NCBI GenBank assembly: GCA_018060635.1 | Contig: JAGOVR010000076.1 | Coordinates: forward strand, 1 to 7,290 | Direction: 5' to 3' | Origin: Bacteriovoracaceae bacterium | Lineage (GTDB): Bacteria > Bdellovibrionota > Bacteriovoracia > Bacteriovoracales > Bacteriovoracaceae | Length of the DNA stretch: 7,290 nt | In this document: piece by piece, positions 5,988 to 7,290 of the stretch | How positions within the stretch are numbered: position 1 is the first letter of the stretch | Layout: every line of letters starts with the position of its first letter | Position numbers and translations under genes: made by a program | Notes under the pieces: model-generated | What the model was told of the DNA's origin: nothing | The model's input: the letters and a program-made list of their open reading frames with translations, nothing else | Database searches by the model: none

Positions 5988-6750
5988 ATAGCATAGGAAG
6001 TGTCTTAAAATCCTGTAAACTAAAACGCAGTTGATAACACAAATAATCCATGAGTTCTTGATTGATATGGTTTTCAGAATTTTGCATTTTCTCATAATCC
6101 GTATACTTAAGAGTGATCGCTCTTTTAAAAAAACGATAAACTTGTGCCTCTTTAACTGAGGCAGAAGTTTGGCAATAAGTACAGATAAAGCCCCCTTCTT
6201 TTCTATCAAAATGCAACTTTTCTTGGTGAGATAGTTCTCTTTCGCAAAAAAGACAATGCTCTAATTGCGGAATGACTCCTGATTCAAAAATAAGCTTCAC
6301 TAAAAATAAAGTAAGATGGGTTTGTTTTTCAAAAACTTTTTTTTGTAAAGATTCCTCTAAATAAAATAGGGCATTACTCCCTACACGAAAAAGTCCTTCA
6401 TGTTCCAAATTCCCCACTTGTAATTCTGTTTTTATCGCTATCTTTTTTAACAATTCCAAATAAAAGCTCGCTAAGAAAAAAGAATCATGATTTTCTCTAA
6501 TTGCTCTAGGAACCCAAGTCGCTATCCATTCTTTCACAATATACATCTCAGATGAATTAGAATTTTTGTGCTGTAAATCTATTTTGAATACCGAGCCAAT
6601 TTCTAATTGTGAGGTTTTAGTTTTTTTTCCTGCTTGTGCCCCGTAGAACATAAGGGCTACTTGCTCACCATTTCTTAAAAGAAGATTACTTATGATATGT
6701 TTGTCACCATATGGAGTTTTAGAAAGAAGAATGCCTTCAATTTTTTGCAT
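5980..6750 (-). CDS. recO: DNA repair protein RecO
   Basis: RecO works with RecF and RecR to load RecA onto SSB-coated single-stranded DNA during gap repair and recombination. The 256-residue product has the expected N-terminal OB-fold beginning (MQKIEGILLSKTPYGDKHII), where members usually read as here, with a small basic strand region to about residue 80. A helical domain follows. A four-cysteine zinc site, C166-x2-C169 and C190-x2-C193 (CLFC...CTYC), is characteristic of many RecO proteins. Length is normal. The ATG at 6750 is only 6 bases after the helicase stop, without a good Shine-Dalgarno, so translation is probably coupled to the helicase gene. It converges with gmhB, sharing 8 bp. 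Confidence 0.9.
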   Translation of the reverse strand: MQKIEGILLSKTPYGDKHIISNLLLRNGEQVALMFYGAQAGKKTKTSQLEIGSVFKIDLQHKNSNSSEMYIVKEWIATWVPRAIRENHDSFFLASFYLELLKKIAIKTELQVGNLEHEGLFRVGSNALFYLEESLQKKVFEKQTHLTLFLVKLIFESGVIPQLEHCLFCERELSHQEKLHFDRKEGGFICTYCQTSASVKEAQVYRFFKRAITLKYTDYEKMQNSENHINQELMDYLCYQLRFSLQDFKTLPMLFT

Positions 6751-6756
6751 ATTACT

Positions 6757-7290
6757 TTAGAAACCTAAAAATTTAAAACACAAGTCCTTCCATAATAACT
6801 TAAAGAGAGGCTCTCGACCATTTTTAAGAAAAGGTCTATCTAGATGATAGAGAACGTACTCTTCACCTTTGCGCCCTCCTCGGCCCACCATCTGTAACCA
6901 CAAATCTTTATTTTTAACTTCGTACATCATAAATATTTTACTTAGAATAGGGAGATTCACTCCATGACTTAAAGCAGTAGTTGCTAAAATAAGATCAGGC
7001 CTAGGATTTTTAAGCAGATCTTGCCTGAAGATCCTCGTCTGTCCTCCCATGCAAGAAAGGACACTTAAGCCTTCTTTTACAAATTTTTTCTTGAGAAACT
7101 CTACTTGACTGCGGTACGCACAAAAAATAAGAAAGGTTTCATCTTCCTTTTTATGTTTTATCTCCTGCTCTAATCTCCTTTGTAAAAAAGACTGTCCTAA
7201 CCAATGAGGGACACAAACTTCATAACAAGGAAGATATTTAAGTTTTTCATTACCAAAATCTAGAATAACAAAGTCATCAAAGGTCAAAAT
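6757..7290 (-). CDS. SF2 (DEAD/DEAH-type) helicase, C-terminal part, cut by window edge
   Basis: 177 residues of the C-terminal RecA-like domain of a superfamily 2 helicase; the frame is open to the window edge, so the N-terminal Walker A and DExD/H half lies outside. Motif IV region is FLIFCAYRSQVEFLKK; motif V is ATTALSHGVNLP; motif VI is QMVGRGGRKGE with the arginine fingers. No extra C-terminal domain follows, and the protein ends in a short hydrophobic and basic tail. It precedes recO by 6 bp in one operon, suggesting a DNA repair or transformation-related role, but the subfamily cannot be told from this half. A TTG at 7287 is just an internal codon and is not taken as the start. Confidence 0.85.
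   Translation of the reverse strand: MLTFDDFVILDFGNEKLKYLPCYEVCVPHWLGQSFLQRRLEQEIKHKKEDETFLIFCAYRSQVEFLKKKFVKEGLSVLSCMGGQTRIFRQDLLKNPRPDLILATTALSHGVNLPILSKIFMMYEVKNKDLWLQMVGRGGRKGEEYVLYHLDRPFLKNGREPLFKLLWKDLCFKFLGF

Noticed and set aside
5892..6209. 105-residue minus-strand open frame
   Set aside because: Runs through the ends of gmhB and recO in another frame; both of those have firm family motifs.

Overview
The window looks like a low-GC (AT-rich) Gram-negative bacterial chromosome. It carries an MsbA-type lipid exporter and a GmhB-type heptose bisphosphate phosphatase, so the host probably makes lipopolysaccharide. It also has a single-chain glycyl-tRNA synthetase. A Bdellovibrionota or deltaproteobacteria-like host would fit, but this is an impression from gene content and not a phylogenetic result. 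Few starts have a clear Shine-Dalgarno sequence.

Layout. Positions 1-2772 (minus strand) hold two housekeeping genes: glyQS, whose 3' end is cut off by the window edge, and upstream of it an ABC exporter of the MsbA family. Positions 2773-5495 are an accessory block. It contains (a) a degraded DUF1016/YhcG-type PDDEXK nuclease gene on the plus strand, with an internal deletion plus frameshift and a lost C-terminus; (b) directly after it, a good promoter, a roughly 50-nt hairpin and a T-run, which could be a small RNA or only a terminator; (c) a convergent Abi-family HEPN gene with an intact R-N-x3-H motif; and (d) a plus-strand pair with overlapping ends, a small four-helix membrane protein and a DUF6973-like protein that resembles polymorphic-toxin domains. 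Positions 5505-7290 return to housekeeping genes: gmhB (plus strand), meeting recO (minus strand) tail-to-tail with an 8-bp overlap. An SF2 helicase, partial at the window edge, lies immediately upstream of recO in the same operon.

The most notable structural signal is a 26-bp direct repeat with one mismatch (2832-2857 and 4426-4451). It brackets the decayed nuclease gene and the Abi gene, and each copy also lies just upstream of a plus-strand gene. This suggests either that the defence genes entered as a unit leaving duplicated ends, or that a regulatory segment was duplicated. The candidate for a poorly described system is the Abi/HEPN gene with the structured RNA element at its 3' end, inside this repeat-bounded segment.
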